A DNA stretch of 39,385 bases, taken from contig JAAXUC010000009.1 of the NCBI GenBank assembly GCA_013336225.1, positions 1 to 39,385 of the forward strand, given 5' to 3'. Made by a program: the position numbers and the translations under genes. A model generated the notes under the pieces. That model did not search any database. It was not told the origin of the DNA and saw nothing but the letters and a program-made list of their open reading frames with translations. Positions 1 to 8,465 of this stretch are shown piece after piece (position 1 is the first letter of the stretch; each line of letters begins with the position of its first letter). Source of the DNA: Candidatus Moraniibacteriota bacterium. GTDB lineage: Bacteria > Patescibacteriota > Minisyncoccia > Moranbacterales > GWC2-37-73.

Positions 1-2
1 TT

Positions 3-1370
3 GGAAACATCACAGGCAATGCAGCAACTGTGACTGATGGAGTTTATGCGACAACTGATCAAACAATTTCAGGTATCAAGACATTTACCAATGGTATCGT
101 TTCAAACGTTACTGGAAATGTAACAGGCGATGTAACTGGTGATCTAACCGGAAATGTTGTTGGCGACGTGACTGGAAATTTGACTGGCGATGTTGTTGGA
201 AATGTAACAGGCGATGTGACTGGAGATGTTGTCGGAAATCTTTTTGGAAATGCAACCACCGCCACCACTGCAGACACTGTGCTTAATGGTGCAATCACCA
301 ACGCCAAACTTGCAGCCAATGCTGTGACAACTGACAAAATTGCTGACGGCACAATCGTGGGAGCTGATTTAGCTTCAGACATTGATGTTGCAACAACTGG
401 TGACATTTCTGCTGGAACACTTAGCGATGGAACAGCGACAATTGCTGGCGGAAATCTTTCTTCTTCAGCAAATTCATTGAGCTTGAATGTTGGAAACAAT
501 GCCAGCAGCTCTGATGTATTCATTCGCAATACCGGAGCAGGAGTGGCAAATCTGAATGTTGAAGGGAATGTGACTGGGCAAGGAACCTTGGGCACTTCAG
601 GCTCTCGCTGGTCAACAATCTATGCTGATGCTATCAACTTTTTGACCGGACTTACCAATGAAAGCAATAATGGAACTCCTTCATTTATTAAATTGGGAAC
701 TTCTGGTGGAGATGCATCACAAATCCAAATTGGAAATTCATCCGCTTCAGTTGATGTGCAAAGTGGAAATTGGGGAATTGGAACCAATGGTGTGGCCAGA
801 TTCAGTGGTCTTAATTTGAATGGAAATATAAATTTTGACACTTCCCGTGCCATCAATTTAAGCAGTGCTTCCAATACTGTTTTATCAGTGATAAATTCAG
901 GTGCTGGGGTTGCTGATTTGAATGTTGAGCGTAATGGTATTTTCGGTGGAGCACTCACTTCAGGATCAAGATTCACTGTTACCACTGGAGGATTTGATAT
1001 AACTGGAACCTCAGATATGCGAGGCAATTTGGATATGCATAATAATGTCATTCAAAACATTGGCAATGCTGGGACTGACTTCACCACCAGCGGAGGACTC
1101 ACGCTTGATGGGCAACTCACTGCTAATGGTGGAATTGATATGAGTGACAATGACATTACTGGTGTAAACAACATTGCAATGGATGGCAGCCTCGATCTTT
1201 CCGCTGCAAAAATAAAAATCCCTAATGGAACCGTGCTTCCGTTGGTTTGTGCGAAAGGTGAAATGTTCATCAAGACTGATGGGCAAATCGTAACTGTGGG
1301 TGGAAATATCGCCACTGCCTATCTCTTCGTTTGCATCGGATCAAACAATTGGAAACCAGGAATCAATTAA
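3..1370 (+). CDS. Repeat-rich fibre-like surface protein, C-terminal part (5' truncated)
   Basis: The reading frame is open from the first complete codon of the window (position 3), so the true start lies upstream; the GTG at 30 is internal. The visible part opens with a segment resembling phage tail-fibre and adhesin repeats (QTISGIKTFT), followed by about twelve tetrapeptide repeats of the form G-[ND]-[VL]-[TV] (nt about 114-260). The rest is rich in Gly, Asn, Ser and Thr, with two related copies of an N-[ST]-GAGVA-[ND]-LNVE segment, as expected for a beta-helical or fibre shaft. The C-terminus (about 50 residues, two Cys, ending WKPGIN) is a compact domain I do not recognise; no intramolecular chaperone (peptidase S74) motif is visible. 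A cell-surface or appendage protein is an inference from composition. Confidence 0.7.
   Translation, partial: GNITGNAATVTDGVYATTDQTISGIKTFTNGIVSNVTGNVTGDVTGDLTGNVVGDVTGNLTGDVVGNVTGDVTGDVVGNLFGNATTATTADTVLNGAITNAKLAANAVTTDKIADGTIVGADLASDIDVATTGDISAGTLSDGTATIAGGNLSSSANSLSLNVGNNASSSDVFIRNTGAGVANLNVEGNVTGQGTLGTSGSRWSTIYADAINFLTGLTNESNNGTPSFIKLGTSGGDASQIQIGNSSASVDVQSGNWGIGTNGVARFSGLNLNGNINFDTSRAINLSSASNTVLSVINSGAGVADLNVERNGIFGGALTSGSRFTVTTGGFDITGTSDMRGNLDMHNNVIQNIGNAGTDFTTSGGLTLDGQLTANGGIDMSDNDITGVNNIAMDGSLDLSAAKIKIPNGTVLPLVCAKGEMFIKTDGQIVTVGGNIATAYLFVCIGSNNWKPGIN
114..260 (+). repeat. Degenerate 12-bp tandem repeat encoding GNVT/GDVT units
   Basis: About twelve in-frame 12-bp units encode tetrapeptides such as GNVT, GDVT, GDLT, GNVV and GNLF. 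Codons vary between units (gga/ggc, aat/gat, gtt/gta/gtg), so the repeat is old or held at the protein level rather than freshly expanded. Confidence 0.8.
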
Positions 1371-1404
1371 TTTCCAATTTGTTTTCAACTAAGAAAATAA
1401 TTAT

Positions 1405-2112
1405 ATGACAGAGCAAGAATTTTCTCACATCGAAATTGTCGAGGATGATGAGCAGGAACTTCCAGTTGTTGATCAGAAAAATCTTTTGTTGAAAAAGCTT
1501 GTGGACTTAGAAGGCTGGAAAAAAGATTTGAAAAAAATAGGATATATTTTAGCATTGCTTGTTGTCATAGCTGTGATTATTGTGGGTGTCAGGATGTTGG
1601 TGGCAAATCCTTTTGGAATTCGCATGCATGCTCCACTGGAAGTTGTCACTTATCAAAAATATTCCAATGCTGCCACTGCCTTTGTTTTTTCTTTTCCCGA
1701 GGGATATGTTTTTGATGGCGATGAGCAAAAGAAATATGGCGCTGACTATTTGGCAGGGTTTTATCTTGAGGCTGATCAGCGCACGGGCTGCGACGTGAGA
1801 AGCAGCGGGGTGGGCATAAATTTTGCCAAAAGCGATCAGGAGATTGCTGATGCTATCAAGGAGGATCTTGCTATTCATGTGAAAGGCTTTGCCGATTTTT
1901 CCAGTAAGAGAATCAAGCTGGATGGTCGCGATGCCATGCAAACAAACTTCTCGCTCACTGATCCGCTTGGCAACACTTTGCAAATCACTCAGCTCATGAC
2001 TTCCAATGATGGAAAAGATTATTTGATTGCTTGCGGAAGTGGCAAGGCGCAATACAAATTTTTCCAGCAAGATTTCCAGGATTTCATCAATTCATTTGAG
2101 TGGAGGAAATAG
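1405..2112 (+). CDS. Membrane-anchored hypothetical protein with extracytoplasmic domain
   Basis: 235 residues. An acidic N-terminal tail of about 45 residues is followed by one strongly hydrophobic segment (about residues 46-68, IGYILALLVVIAVIIVGV) and a globular domain of about 165 residues that should lie outside the membrane. That domain begins with a segment reading FVFSFPEGYVF and ends FQDFINSFEWRK, a pattern reminiscent of PsbP/DUF1795-like small alpha-beta domains; this similarity is only by eye. It starts 34 nt after the fibre-like gene and could share its transcript. No catalytic motif is visible. Confidence 0.75.
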   Translation: MTEQEFSHIEIVEDDEQELPVVDQKNLLLKKLVDLEGWKKDLKKIGYILALLVVIAVIIVGVRMLVANPFGIRMHAPLEVVTYQKYSNAATAFVFSFPEGYVFDGDEQKKYGADYLAGFYLEADQRTGCDVRSSGVGINFAKSDQEIADAIKEDLAIHVKGFADFSSKRIKLDGRDAMQTNFSLTDPLGNTLQITQLMTSNDGKDYLIACGSGKAQYKFFQQDFQDFINSFEWRK

Positions 2113-2134
2113 GGCAGTTGCTGTTGTGTTGGAG

Positions 2135-2162
2135 TTGACATTCCCATGAAAAGGTGTATAAT
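2135..2162 (+). promoter_or_regulatory. Consensus sigma70-type promoter upstream of the lipoprotein gene
   Basis: A perfect -35 (TTGACA, 2135-2140) and a perfect -10 (TATAAT, 2157-2162) are separated by 16 nt. A second candidate follows (TTGACA 2179-2184, TAAGAT 2201-2206, spacing 16). Both point to the gene at 2260. Confidence 0.75.
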
Positions 2163-2259
2163 TGTATGTCGTAGTTGCTTGACAATTTATAAGGTTTTTT
2201 TAAGATAGAAGGGGCTTTTTAAAGCCATAAAATCCAACAAGCAGTGAAAGGAGAAGTTC

Positions 2260-3468
2260 ATGAAAACGAATTTCAGATTATTGGTAATGCTGTGCAGTGT
2301 GATGTGCATGATGATGTTTTTAGTTGCCTGTAGTGGTGGTAGGTCTGTTGATGCCGGCATTCCAGTGGCTTGTGTAAACAACTCTTGGACGCCTGATCCA
2401 GCCACGATTCCATGGGGGGATGAGTTCATTCAAACCAGTAATTGCGGGACAGATCATCGCCCTGCAGTTGGCACAAAAGATCTCTGGAAAGAGCGGGATG
2501 GCGTTTCCTTGGCCACTTTGTTGAAAGATTTTAGTGGTTTTGAGCGTGACATGACTGTCGTGCCTGACACAACTGGTGGCAGCATTGCGCTTGGACGCGA
2601 AAGTGTGGTGGCGAGCAATAACAAGGGCATCTTGACTCGTTTGGATGCCAGTGGCAATGAACTCTGGAAAAATCAGATTGATTCTCCAGCGGGGAACACT
2701 TTTATTCCTCACTCTGAAATCACAGACGGCACTCGCATCATAGTTCTATATGAGCGGTTGCCACTGCACGACTGGAATGTCTATGCCTATGATATGGCTG
2801 GTAACGGCGGACTCATTTCAGAAACCAATATTGGCTATGGACTGACATCAGCCAAGGTTGTCATTGACGGCAACAATTTGCTGATTGGAAGAATCCAACC
2901 GCAAGTGCCATTGCCAGCGCCATTTCCATTCAGCAACACTGCGCTCATCTACGCTTCTATGATTTCCAGTGATCCGCCAATAGTGGTGGCACCTGAAATC
3001 GATCCAGAATTTCTGGTGGTGGATGCAGGTGGCATTGTTGTGGTCGGCAACGGGAAATATATGAAATATGCCCGCGACCTCACCACTGTGTTGCAAGCAC
3101 CTGTCCTCTGGTCAACTGGAATAAGTCCAGTGATCCATGATGTCAAAACTGACGGCAATGCAACATATATTGCCGGAGCAGTGAATGGCATTTTGACTCT
3201 GACGCAGATTGGCAATCCAGCTTTCAGAAACACGGCCGGCATTTCAGTTGGCACGGACAGTGTGCAATTGGGCTTTGATGCCAGTGGAAATTTGTTTGTT
3301 TCTGTCGGCAATCGAGTCGGCAGGGTGGACAAAGCAACTGGCGAGATCAGCACGATCAAGCCACCAGCCATTATTGCCAATGTGCCATGGTACATTAGTG
3401 GCAGTAATATGTATTTTGTTTCCGGTGGTAACATGCTCTATATTCTGCCACTATCGCAAATTCCATAA
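2260..3468 (+). CDS. Lipoprotein with beta-propeller-like body
   Basis: 402 residues. The N-terminus is a type II signal peptide with lipobox LVAC, so Cys24 is the predicted lipidated residue. The body has repeated short blade-like motifs (LDASGNELWKNQI, FDASGNLFVSVGNRVGRVDKATGEIS) typical of PQQ/NHL-type beta-propellers, which suggests a surface-bound binding protein; the ligand is unknown. The start is supported by an AAAGGAG Shine-Dalgarno site about 9 nt upstream, which is rare in this window. Two promoter candidates upstream and a strong terminator downstream make it a single-gene unit. Assignment to a propeller class is inference from repeat spacing. Confidence 0.8.
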   Translation: MKTNFRLLVMLCSVMCMMMFLVACSGGRSVDAGIPVACVNNSWTPDPATIPWGDEFIQTSNCGTDHRPAVGTKDLWKERDGVSLATLLKDFSGFERDMTVVPDTTGGSIALGRESVVASNNKGILTRLDASGNELWKNQIDSPAGNTFIPHSEITDGTRIIVLYERLPLHDWNVYAYDMAGNGGLISETNIGYGLTSAKVVIDGNNLLIGRIQPQVPLPAPFPFSNTALIYASMISSDPPIVVAPEIDPEFLVVDAGGIVVVGNGKYMKYARDLTTVLQAPVLWSTGISPVIHDVKTDGNATYIAGAVNGILTLTQIGNPAFRNTAGISVGTDSVQLGFDASGNLFVSVGNRVGRVDKATGEISTIKPPAIIANVPWYISGSNMYFVSGGNMLYILPLSQIP

Positions 3469-3488
3469 ATGCAAATGCACAATTTTCA

Positions 3489-3525
3489 GACCCATCAACA
3501 GAAATGTTGATGGGTCTTTTCTTTT
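3489..3525 (+). terminator. Rho-independent terminator after the lipoprotein gene
   Basis: A perfect 11-bp stem (3489-3499 with 3506-3516) and a 6-nt loop are followed by a T-rich tract (TTTTCTTTTT). Confidence 0.9.
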
Positions 3526-3552
3526 TACATCAAGAAAAAAAAGATGTATAAT
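3524..3552 (+). promoter_or_regulatory. Promoter for the acyl-CoA synthetase gene
   Basis: TTTACA (3524-3529) and TATAAT (3547-3552) are separated by 17 nt. The expected transcript start near 3559 lies downstream of the in-frame ATG at 3544, so translation should begin at the ATG at 3592. Confidence 0.75.
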
Positions 3553-3591
3553 ATGAGATATATAGCTGTGAAAAAAATTAAAACAAAAAAT

Positions 3592-5661
3592 ATGAAAAAA
3601 AATAGTTTGGATAATCTTTTTGCTCCTAAATCAATTGCAATCGTAGGTGCTTCCAGCAAGAAAGGCAAAGTTGGAACCGTGCTGGCGGACAACATTTTGA
3701 AATTGGGATATCGCGGCAAGGTGTATTTGGTCAATCCTTCGTATAGGATTCTCAAAATGAAGCGTTGCTATGCATCGCTGGCTGCGATTGGGAAAGAAGT
3801 GGATGTGGCCATCATTTCGGTGCCGGCTAAATTTGTGCTGGAGGTTGTGCGCGAAAGCATGCATGTCACCAAAAATTTCATTATCATTTCAGCGGGCTTT
3901 TCTGAAATTGGGGCGGAAGGCGTGAAGAGAGAAAAAGATTTGGCAATTTTGGCTGAAAAACATGGTCTGAACATTTTGGGACCAAATTGCCTTGGTTTTA
4001 TCGCGCCAAAAATAAATCTCAATGCTTCTTTTGCTGGCGGCATGCCAAAAGAGGGCAACATTGCTTTTGTTTCTCAGTCTGGCGCGCTGGCTGTGGCTTT
4101 GATGGATAGAGCTTCTCAGGAGCATATTGGTTTCTCGCAAGTCATTTCAGTTGGAAACAAAATGCAAATTGATGAAGCGGAATTGTTGGAATATTTGGCG
4201 CGCGACAATCAAACAAAAGTGATTGGCATGTATTTGGAAGGAATTAAAAATGGTCAGAAATTCATCGAGGTGGCCAAAAAAGTTTCCAAAATAAAACCGA
4301 TTGTGATTTTGAAAGCTGGCAAAACTGAAAAAGCACAAAAGGCGATTTCATCTCACACTGGCGCCCTGGCTGGCAGCGATGACATGATCGAGGTGGCTTT
4401 TGAAAAAGCCGGCGTGATCAGGGCTGATGACTTGGAAGAATTTTTTGATTTGCTAACGTTGATTTCTTTTGTGGACGCGCCAAAAAACGCAAAAGTTGCA
4501 GTGGTAACAAACGCTGGTGGAGCTGGAGTGCTCACCACTGATGCTTTCAAAGATAAGGAAATTGTGCTGGCTGATTTTGCAAAAAAAACCAAAGAAAAAA
4601 TTAAAAATGTTTTGCCTCAGGAGGCTTCTGTGGAAAATCCGATTGATCTCTTGGGAGATGCGCATGAGGACAGATATCTTGAGACATTAAAAATTCTCAG
4701 CACGGAAAATGTTGGTAGCATCATTTGCGTGCTCACTCCGCAGCAACAAACACCAGTTGAAAAAATTTCTCAAGTTATCATCAAAAACAAGAAACATTAT
4801 GCTGCTGCAATGGCCACTATTTTCATTGGAGGGGACCGAGTCAGAAAATCTATCAATGAGTTGAAAATAAATTCCATTCCAAATTTTTCCAATCCGGACA
4901 GTGCAATTGCGGCACTGAATAAATATTACAAGTGGAGCATTTTTAAAAAAGCTAAAGCTGACAATTTTAAAGTAGTGCAAATTGCTGCACGCAAAAAAGA
5001 AGTTGGAAAAATCATTACACTTGCAAAAAAAGAAAAAAGAACTGCACTCTTTTTTCCTGAGGCAGCTGAAGTGATGAAAAAATATGGCATCAACCCAACC
5101 ACTCATGCTGCAATATTGCCAACTGGTCTCATCCCACAAATTTCAGAGTATCCAGTGGTGATTAAAGTTGACAGTGACAAAGTTTTACACAAATCTGACA
5201 GGCAAGCTCTTATTTTGAACGTTAAAAATGCTCAGGAGTTGGAAGTTGCAGTGAAAAAATTGTTGGCTGATTTTGCTGGTGAACGTTTGGTGGTGCAGCC
5301 GATGCAAGACAAGCAAATCGAAATTATTCTAGGCATTAAGAAAGACAGTGTTTTTGGTCCGGTGATTGTCTATGGTTTAGGCGGAATTTATACTGAGATT
5401 TTCAAGATGGTCAATTTCATGATTCCTCCTATGTCGATTCAGGCTATTGAGGAGCAAATCATGCAAAGCAAGATCAGTTTCTTGTTTGCTGGTGCGCGCG
5501 GTCAAAAAGCTTATAATATTGGAGAATTTTCCAAAATTATCAAGGGCTTGATGGAGTTTGCCCTGGAAAATGAGGATGTTTTGGAATTTGATATTAATCC
5601 ACTCTTTATTTATAATGATGGAAGGGCATCATCAGCAGTTGATATTAAGATAATTTTTTAA
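3592..5661 (+). CDS. Acetate/acyl-CoA ligase, ADP-forming (fused alpha-beta subunits)
   Basis: 689 residues from the ATG at 3592 (chosen because the in-frame ATG at 3544 lies inside the promoter). An N-terminal CoA-binding Rossmann domain (LFAPKSIAIVGASSKKGKVG), a succinyl-CoA-ligase-like region (GPNCLGFIAP, VSQSGALAVALMD) and a C-terminal ATP-grasp domain (from about residue 480; VVQPMQDKQIEIILGIKKD) are in the usual order for single-chain enzymes. His255 in SSHTGALAGSD is the likely phosphorylated histidine. The family converts acyl-CoA, ADP and Pi to the acid, CoA and ATP, giving substrate-level ATP in fermenting organisms. Acetyl-CoA is the default substrate but cannot be read from sequence. 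The pseudo-receiver gene follows after 13 nt. Confidence 0.92.
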   Translation: MKKNSLDNLFAPKSIAIVGASSKKGKVGTVLADNILKLGYRGKVYLVNPSYRILKMKRCYASLAAIGKEVDVAIISVPAKFVLEVVRESMHVTKNFIIISAGFSEIGAEGVKREKDLAILAEKHGLNILGPNCLGFIAPKINLNASFAGGMPKEGNIAFVSQSGALAVALMDRASQEHIGFSQVISVGNKMQIDEAELLEYLARDNQTKVIGMYLEGIKNGQKFIEVAKKVSKIKPIVILKAGKTEKAQKAISSHTGALAGSDDMIEVAFEKAGVIRADDLEEFFDLLTLISFVDAPKNAKVAVVTNAGGAGVLTTDAFKDKEIVLADFAKKTKEKIKNVLPQEASVENPIDLLGDAHEDRYLETLKILSTENVGSIICVLTPQQQTPVEKISQVIIKNKKHYAAAMATIFIGGDRVRKSINELKINSIPNFSNPDSAIAALNKYYKWSIFKKAKADNFKVVQIAARKKEVGKIITLAKKEKRTALFFPEAAEVMKKYGINPTTHAAILPTGLIPQISEYPVVIKVDSDKVLHKSDRQALILNVKNAQELEVAVKKLLADFAGERLVVQPMQDKQIEIILGIKKDSVFGPVIVYGLGGIYTEIFKMVNFMIPPMSIQAIEEQIMQSKISFLFAGARGQKAYNIGEFSKIIKGLMEFALENEDVLEFDINPLFIYNDGRASSAVDIKIIF

Positions 5662-5674
5662 GCATTTAAATGCT
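5661..5674. promoter_or_regulatory. Perfect 14-bp palindrome touching the next start codon
   Basis: AGCATTTAAATGCT is its own reverse complement. It starts on the last base of the upstream stop codon and ends directly before the ATG at 5675. It could be an operator or an mRNA hairpin limiting initiation; chance is not excluded. Confidence 0.35.
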
Positions 5675-6253
5675 ATGGAAAACAAAAAATTGAAAATTCT
5701 TATCGTGGATGATGATGTTGAATTGTGTCAGATGTATGTCGAGATATTTCAAAATGCAAATTTTGAAGTCATTTCTGCTCGAGATGGCTTGGAAGGTTTG
5801 GATTTGGCGACCAAGGAGATTCCGGATGTCATTTTCACTGGCATCGTGATGCCGCGCATGGATGGTTTTTCCATGATTGAATCGCTCAAGAAAACCGTGA
5901 TGACATCCAGCATCCCAATTGTCATTTCCTCGCACATGGGCAGGGAAGAGGATAAAATTAGGGCGGAAAGTTTGGGTGTGAAGGATTTCATTGTCAGAGA
6001 CACGACTCGTCCAATTGAAGTGGTTGAGCGTATAAATTCTCTTTTTGCTCAGGCTGGCGGGGAATATGAGCTGGAATTTAATCCCTATGCTTTGGATGCG
6101 CAAAAGTTGGCTAAGGAACTTAATTTTCAAGCTAGCTATCTTTGCTTGGATTGCAGTGAAAAGTTGGCGCTCAAATTGAAATTGACAAATCCCAAAGATC
6201 GAGTTTTTGAAGCAAGTTTTGTGTGTCCAAAATGTGGCTTGGTGGTGAAATAG
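5675..6253 (+). CDS. Degenerate receiver-domain protein with C-terminal zinc ribbon
   Basis: 192 residues. Residues 1-125 match a CheY-like receiver: acidic cluster IVDDD (12-14), the VMPRMDGF loop, and the C-terminal helix. The phosphoacceptor position is Gly56 (FTGIVMP where LLDIxMP is usual) and the conserved Lys is Arg108 (FIVRD); the Thr/Ser position is kept as Ser86. Canonical aspartate phosphorylation is therefore unlikely. The C-terminus carries two CxxC pairs (Cys157/160 and Cys184/187), a probable zinc ribbon, instead of a DNA-binding output domain. It follows the ADP-forming synthetase by 13 nt and is probably co-transcribed. A scaffold or protein-binding role is an inference. Confidence 0.85.
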   Translation: MENKKLKILIVDDDVELCQMYVEIFQNANFEVISARDGLEGLDLATKEIPDVIFTGIVMPRMDGFSMIESLKKTVMTSSIPIVISSHMGREEDKIRAESLGVKDFIVRDTTRPIEVVERINSLFAQAGGEYELEFNPYALDAQKLAKELNFQASYLCLDCSEKLALKLKLTNPKDRVFEASFVCPKCGLVVK

Positions 6254-6313
6254 TCATATTTTCTTGTTTCACATGTTTTCTTTTTTAATAAACACGAATT
6301 GTGTTGTATCTGG

Positions 6314-6428
6314 TATTTTGATTTGCCTATTTCCTTTTTTAGGAACATTTTTGACCGAAAATCATGGTCAAAAAACTTACTCGCTCTCGCTGCGTAGGTC
6401 CTAAAAAGAAAATAGGTAAATAAAAATT
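6314..6428. repeat. Structured intergenic repeat, copy 1 (long inverted repeat)
   Basis: Left arm about 6314-6345 pairs imperfectly with right arm about 6397-6428. Inside is a smaller hairpin (TTTTTGACC near 6349 with GGTCAAAAA near 6366) and a conserved unpaired segment, ACTTACTCGCTCTCGCTGCG. The core is nearly identical to the copy at 8240-8357, but the outer arms differ in sequence and are complementary within each copy. The two copies bracket recJ. Confidence 0.75.
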
Positions 6429-6434
6429 GCAAAG

Positions 6435-6464
6435 TTGTTCATATTCATATAATTGCGCTATACT
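6435..6464 (+). promoter_or_regulatory. Probable recJ promoter
   Basis: TTGTTC (6435-6440) and TATACT (6459-6464) with 18-nt spacing, ending 44 nt before the recJ start. The -35 is a partial match only. Confidence 0.45.
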
Positions 6465-6508
6465 GAAGGACTAGAGAATGTGGGGTTAAATATTAGATTC
6501 TGAAAAAT

Positions 6509-8227
6509 ATGGCAAAATGGACAATTAAAGAACTTCAAGAAATTCCGCCAGCCTTCTCATTAGCGCTAAATGGCTTGGTTGCAAAATTGTTGTTTTCGCG
6601 AGGATTGACCAATGAAAAAGAAATTGAACAATTCATCGCGCCCAACTATGAAAAGGACTCGCACTCCCCATTTCTTTTTCGTGATATGGATAAAGTTGTT
6701 GAGCGCCTCAAAAAAGCTCGCGACCAAAAAGAACAAGTGGCAATCTTTGGTGATTATGATGCGGATGGCATCACTTCTTCGGCCATCATCAAGGAAACCT
6801 TTGATAATCTTGGAATCAACTCTTTCGTGTACATTCCCAATAAACATAAAGAGGGCTATGGCATCAACAGTGATGCCATAGATATGTTTAAAGAAAAAAA
6901 TGTCACTTTGTTTATCACAGTGGACTGCGGAATCACCAGTGTGGCTGAAGTTGAGAAAGCAAATGCTCTTGGGATGGATGTGATCATCACTGATCATCAT
7001 CATGTGCCGGAAAATGTTCCCAAAGCTTTTGCCATCATCAATCCGCACCAAGAAAATTGCGGCTATCCTTTTGCGGACTTGGCTGGAGTGGGTGTGGCTT
7101 TTAAGGTTGTGCAAGCCATTTTTGAAAAATTGATGCCAGAGCAAATTCATCTTTCAAGATGGATGCTTGATTTGGTGGCCATTGGAACCATTGCTGATTG
7201 CGTGCCACTGATTGGTGAAAACAGGCTTTTTGTGAAATATGGTTTGATTGTACTGTCCAAAACACGTCGCGTGGGTCTTTTGGAGTTGTTTACAGTTGGC
7301 AACATTGTTATTGATGAAAATGAAATTCCCGACACTAAAAAAGTTTCTTTTTATATTGCTCCGCGCATCAATGCCGCTGGCAGAATAAATCATGCAAGCT
7401 TGGCCTATAATTTGGTGGTGGAAAAAGATGTCGTGTATGCGCGCGATTTGGCACTTGAACTTGAAGCTAACAACTCCGAAAGGCAGAAAATCACTGAAAA
7501 AATTGTGGATGAGGTTAAGGTTTTGGCTGACAATGCTTTTAAGGATAAGAAGTTTATTTTTGCAATCAGCGAGCATTTTTCAATTGGGGTTGTGGGTTTG
7601 GTGGCTGGAAAAATTGTTCAGAAATATAACAAGCCGACTGCCATTTTTCAAAAAACTGAAGGAGTCAGCAAAGGATCATTTCGCAGCATTCCACAGATCA
7701 ACATCATCGAAACAATTGGAGAGTGCAAAGAATTGTTGGTCAAATTTGGTGGACATTCTCAAGCTGCTGGAGTTTCAGTGGCCAATGAAAATCTGGACAA
7801 ATTCTACGAAAAAATGAATCAGTTAATTAATGATAAACTGGAGGGAATCGACATTTCACCCGAAGTTAGAATTGATGGGCAGCTTAAATCCTCAGAAATT
7901 GATTTTGATTTGGTGGATGATTTGGAAAAACTCAAGCCTTTTGGGCAGGGAAATGACGAACCAATTTTTGTTATTCGCGATTTGATTGTCAGGGAAAAAC
8001 GCACCATTGGCACTGGAAATAAGCATATCAAATTGTTTTTGTCTCCGTCGGATGGCTCACCAAAGGTTTTTGAAGCAATAAGTTTCAATGGCTATGATCG
8101 ATATTCCAAAATTGCGCAAAATGATTGTGTTGACGTCGCTTGCAACATTCAAAAAGATGAATGGAATGGAAACAAGAGGATACAATTGATGGTGGTGGAT
8201 GTAAAAATATCGCAGATGGTGGGTTGA
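6509..8227 (+). CDS. recJ: Single-stranded-DNA-specific exonuclease RecJ
   Basis: 572 residues, full length for the family. The DHH phosphoesterase motifs are in order: FGDYDADGITSS (about 80-91), VDCGITS (about 137-143) and DHHHVPE (about 161-167). They are followed by PRINAAGRINHA (about 283-294), the DHHA1 motif GGHSQAAGVSV (about 413-423) and a C-terminal OB-like domain containing LKPFGQGNDEP. These are the metal-binding and nucleic-acid-binding elements of the 5'-3' ssDNA exonuclease used in recombination and repair. The ATG at 6509 gives the usual N-terminus (MAKWTIKEL). It stands alone between two copies of a structured repeat. The stop is TGA. Confidence 0.95.
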   Translation: MAKWTIKELQEIPPAFSLALNGLVAKLLFSRGLTNEKEIEQFIAPNYEKDSHSPFLFRDMDKVVERLKKARDQKEQVAIFGDYDADGITSSAIIKETFDNLGINSFVYIPNKHKEGYGINSDAIDMFKEKNVTLFITVDCGITSVAEVEKANALGMDVIITDHHHVPENVPKAFAIINPHQENCGYPFADLAGVGVAFKVVQAIFEKLMPEQIHLSRWMLDLVAIGTIADCVPLIGENRLFVKYGLIVLSKTRRVGLLELFTVGNIVIDENEIPDTKKVSFYIAPRINAAGRINHASLAYNLVVEKDVVYARDLALELEANNSERQKITEKIVDEVKVLADNAFKDKKFIFAISEHFSIGVVGLVAGKIVQKYNKPTAIFQKTEGVSKGSFRSIPQINIIETIGECKELLVKFGGHSQAAGVSVANENLDKFYEKMNQLINDKLEGIDISPEVRIDGQLKSSEIDFDLVDDLEKLKPFGQGNDEPIFVIRDLIVREKRTIGTGNKHIKLFLSPSDGSPKVFEAISFNGYDRYSKIAQNDCVDVACNIQKDEWNGNKRIQLMVVDVKISQMVG

Positions 8228-8239
8228 TTTTAGTGTTAG

Positions 8240-8357
8240 GCATTTTGCTTTGCTCATTTCCTTTTTTAGGAACATTTTTGACTGAAAATCAATAGTCAAA
8301 AAACTTACTCGCTCTCGCTGCGTAGGTCCTAAAAAGAAAACAAGCAAAGCAAAATGC
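8240..8357. repeat. Structured intergenic repeat, copy 2 (long inverted repeat)
   Basis: The left outer arm (8240-8254, GCATTTTGCTTTGCT) pairs perfectly with the right arm (8343-8357). The core shares TTTCCTTTTTTAGGAAC, the small TTTTTGAC/GTCAAAAA hairpin and ACTTACTCGCTCTCGCTGCG with the copy at 6314-6428. It starts 13 nt after the recJ stop and may also act as a terminator-like structure. Confidence 0.75.
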
Positions 8358-8418
8358 GCGAGTTGATTTTTGAAATAATATTTTGTACATGATTATTTAT
8401 TATCTAGCGAAACGAGTG

Positions 8419-8447
8419 AAATGATTTGTCAGCAGACAAGCATTTCC
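8419..8447 (+). repeat. 29-nt REP-like hairpin repeat, copy 1
   Basis: The core GTCAGCAGAC is flanked by complementary arms (AAATG and CATTT). It matches the reverse complement of 36435-36463 at 26 of 29 positions. Confidence 0.6.
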
Positions 8448-8465
8448 GAGTGAGCGACGATACCA

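Noticed and set aside
59-595. Minus-strand open frame of 178 codons rich in Pro, Val and Thr opposite the fibre-like gene.
   Set aside because: It mirrors the repeats of the plus-strand gene, has low-complexity composition and no start signals.
3544-3591. In-frame ATG at 3544 as the start of the acyl-CoA synthetase.
   Set aside because: It overlaps the -10 element of the promoter at 3547-3552 and adds residues that do not fit the family; 3592 is preferred.
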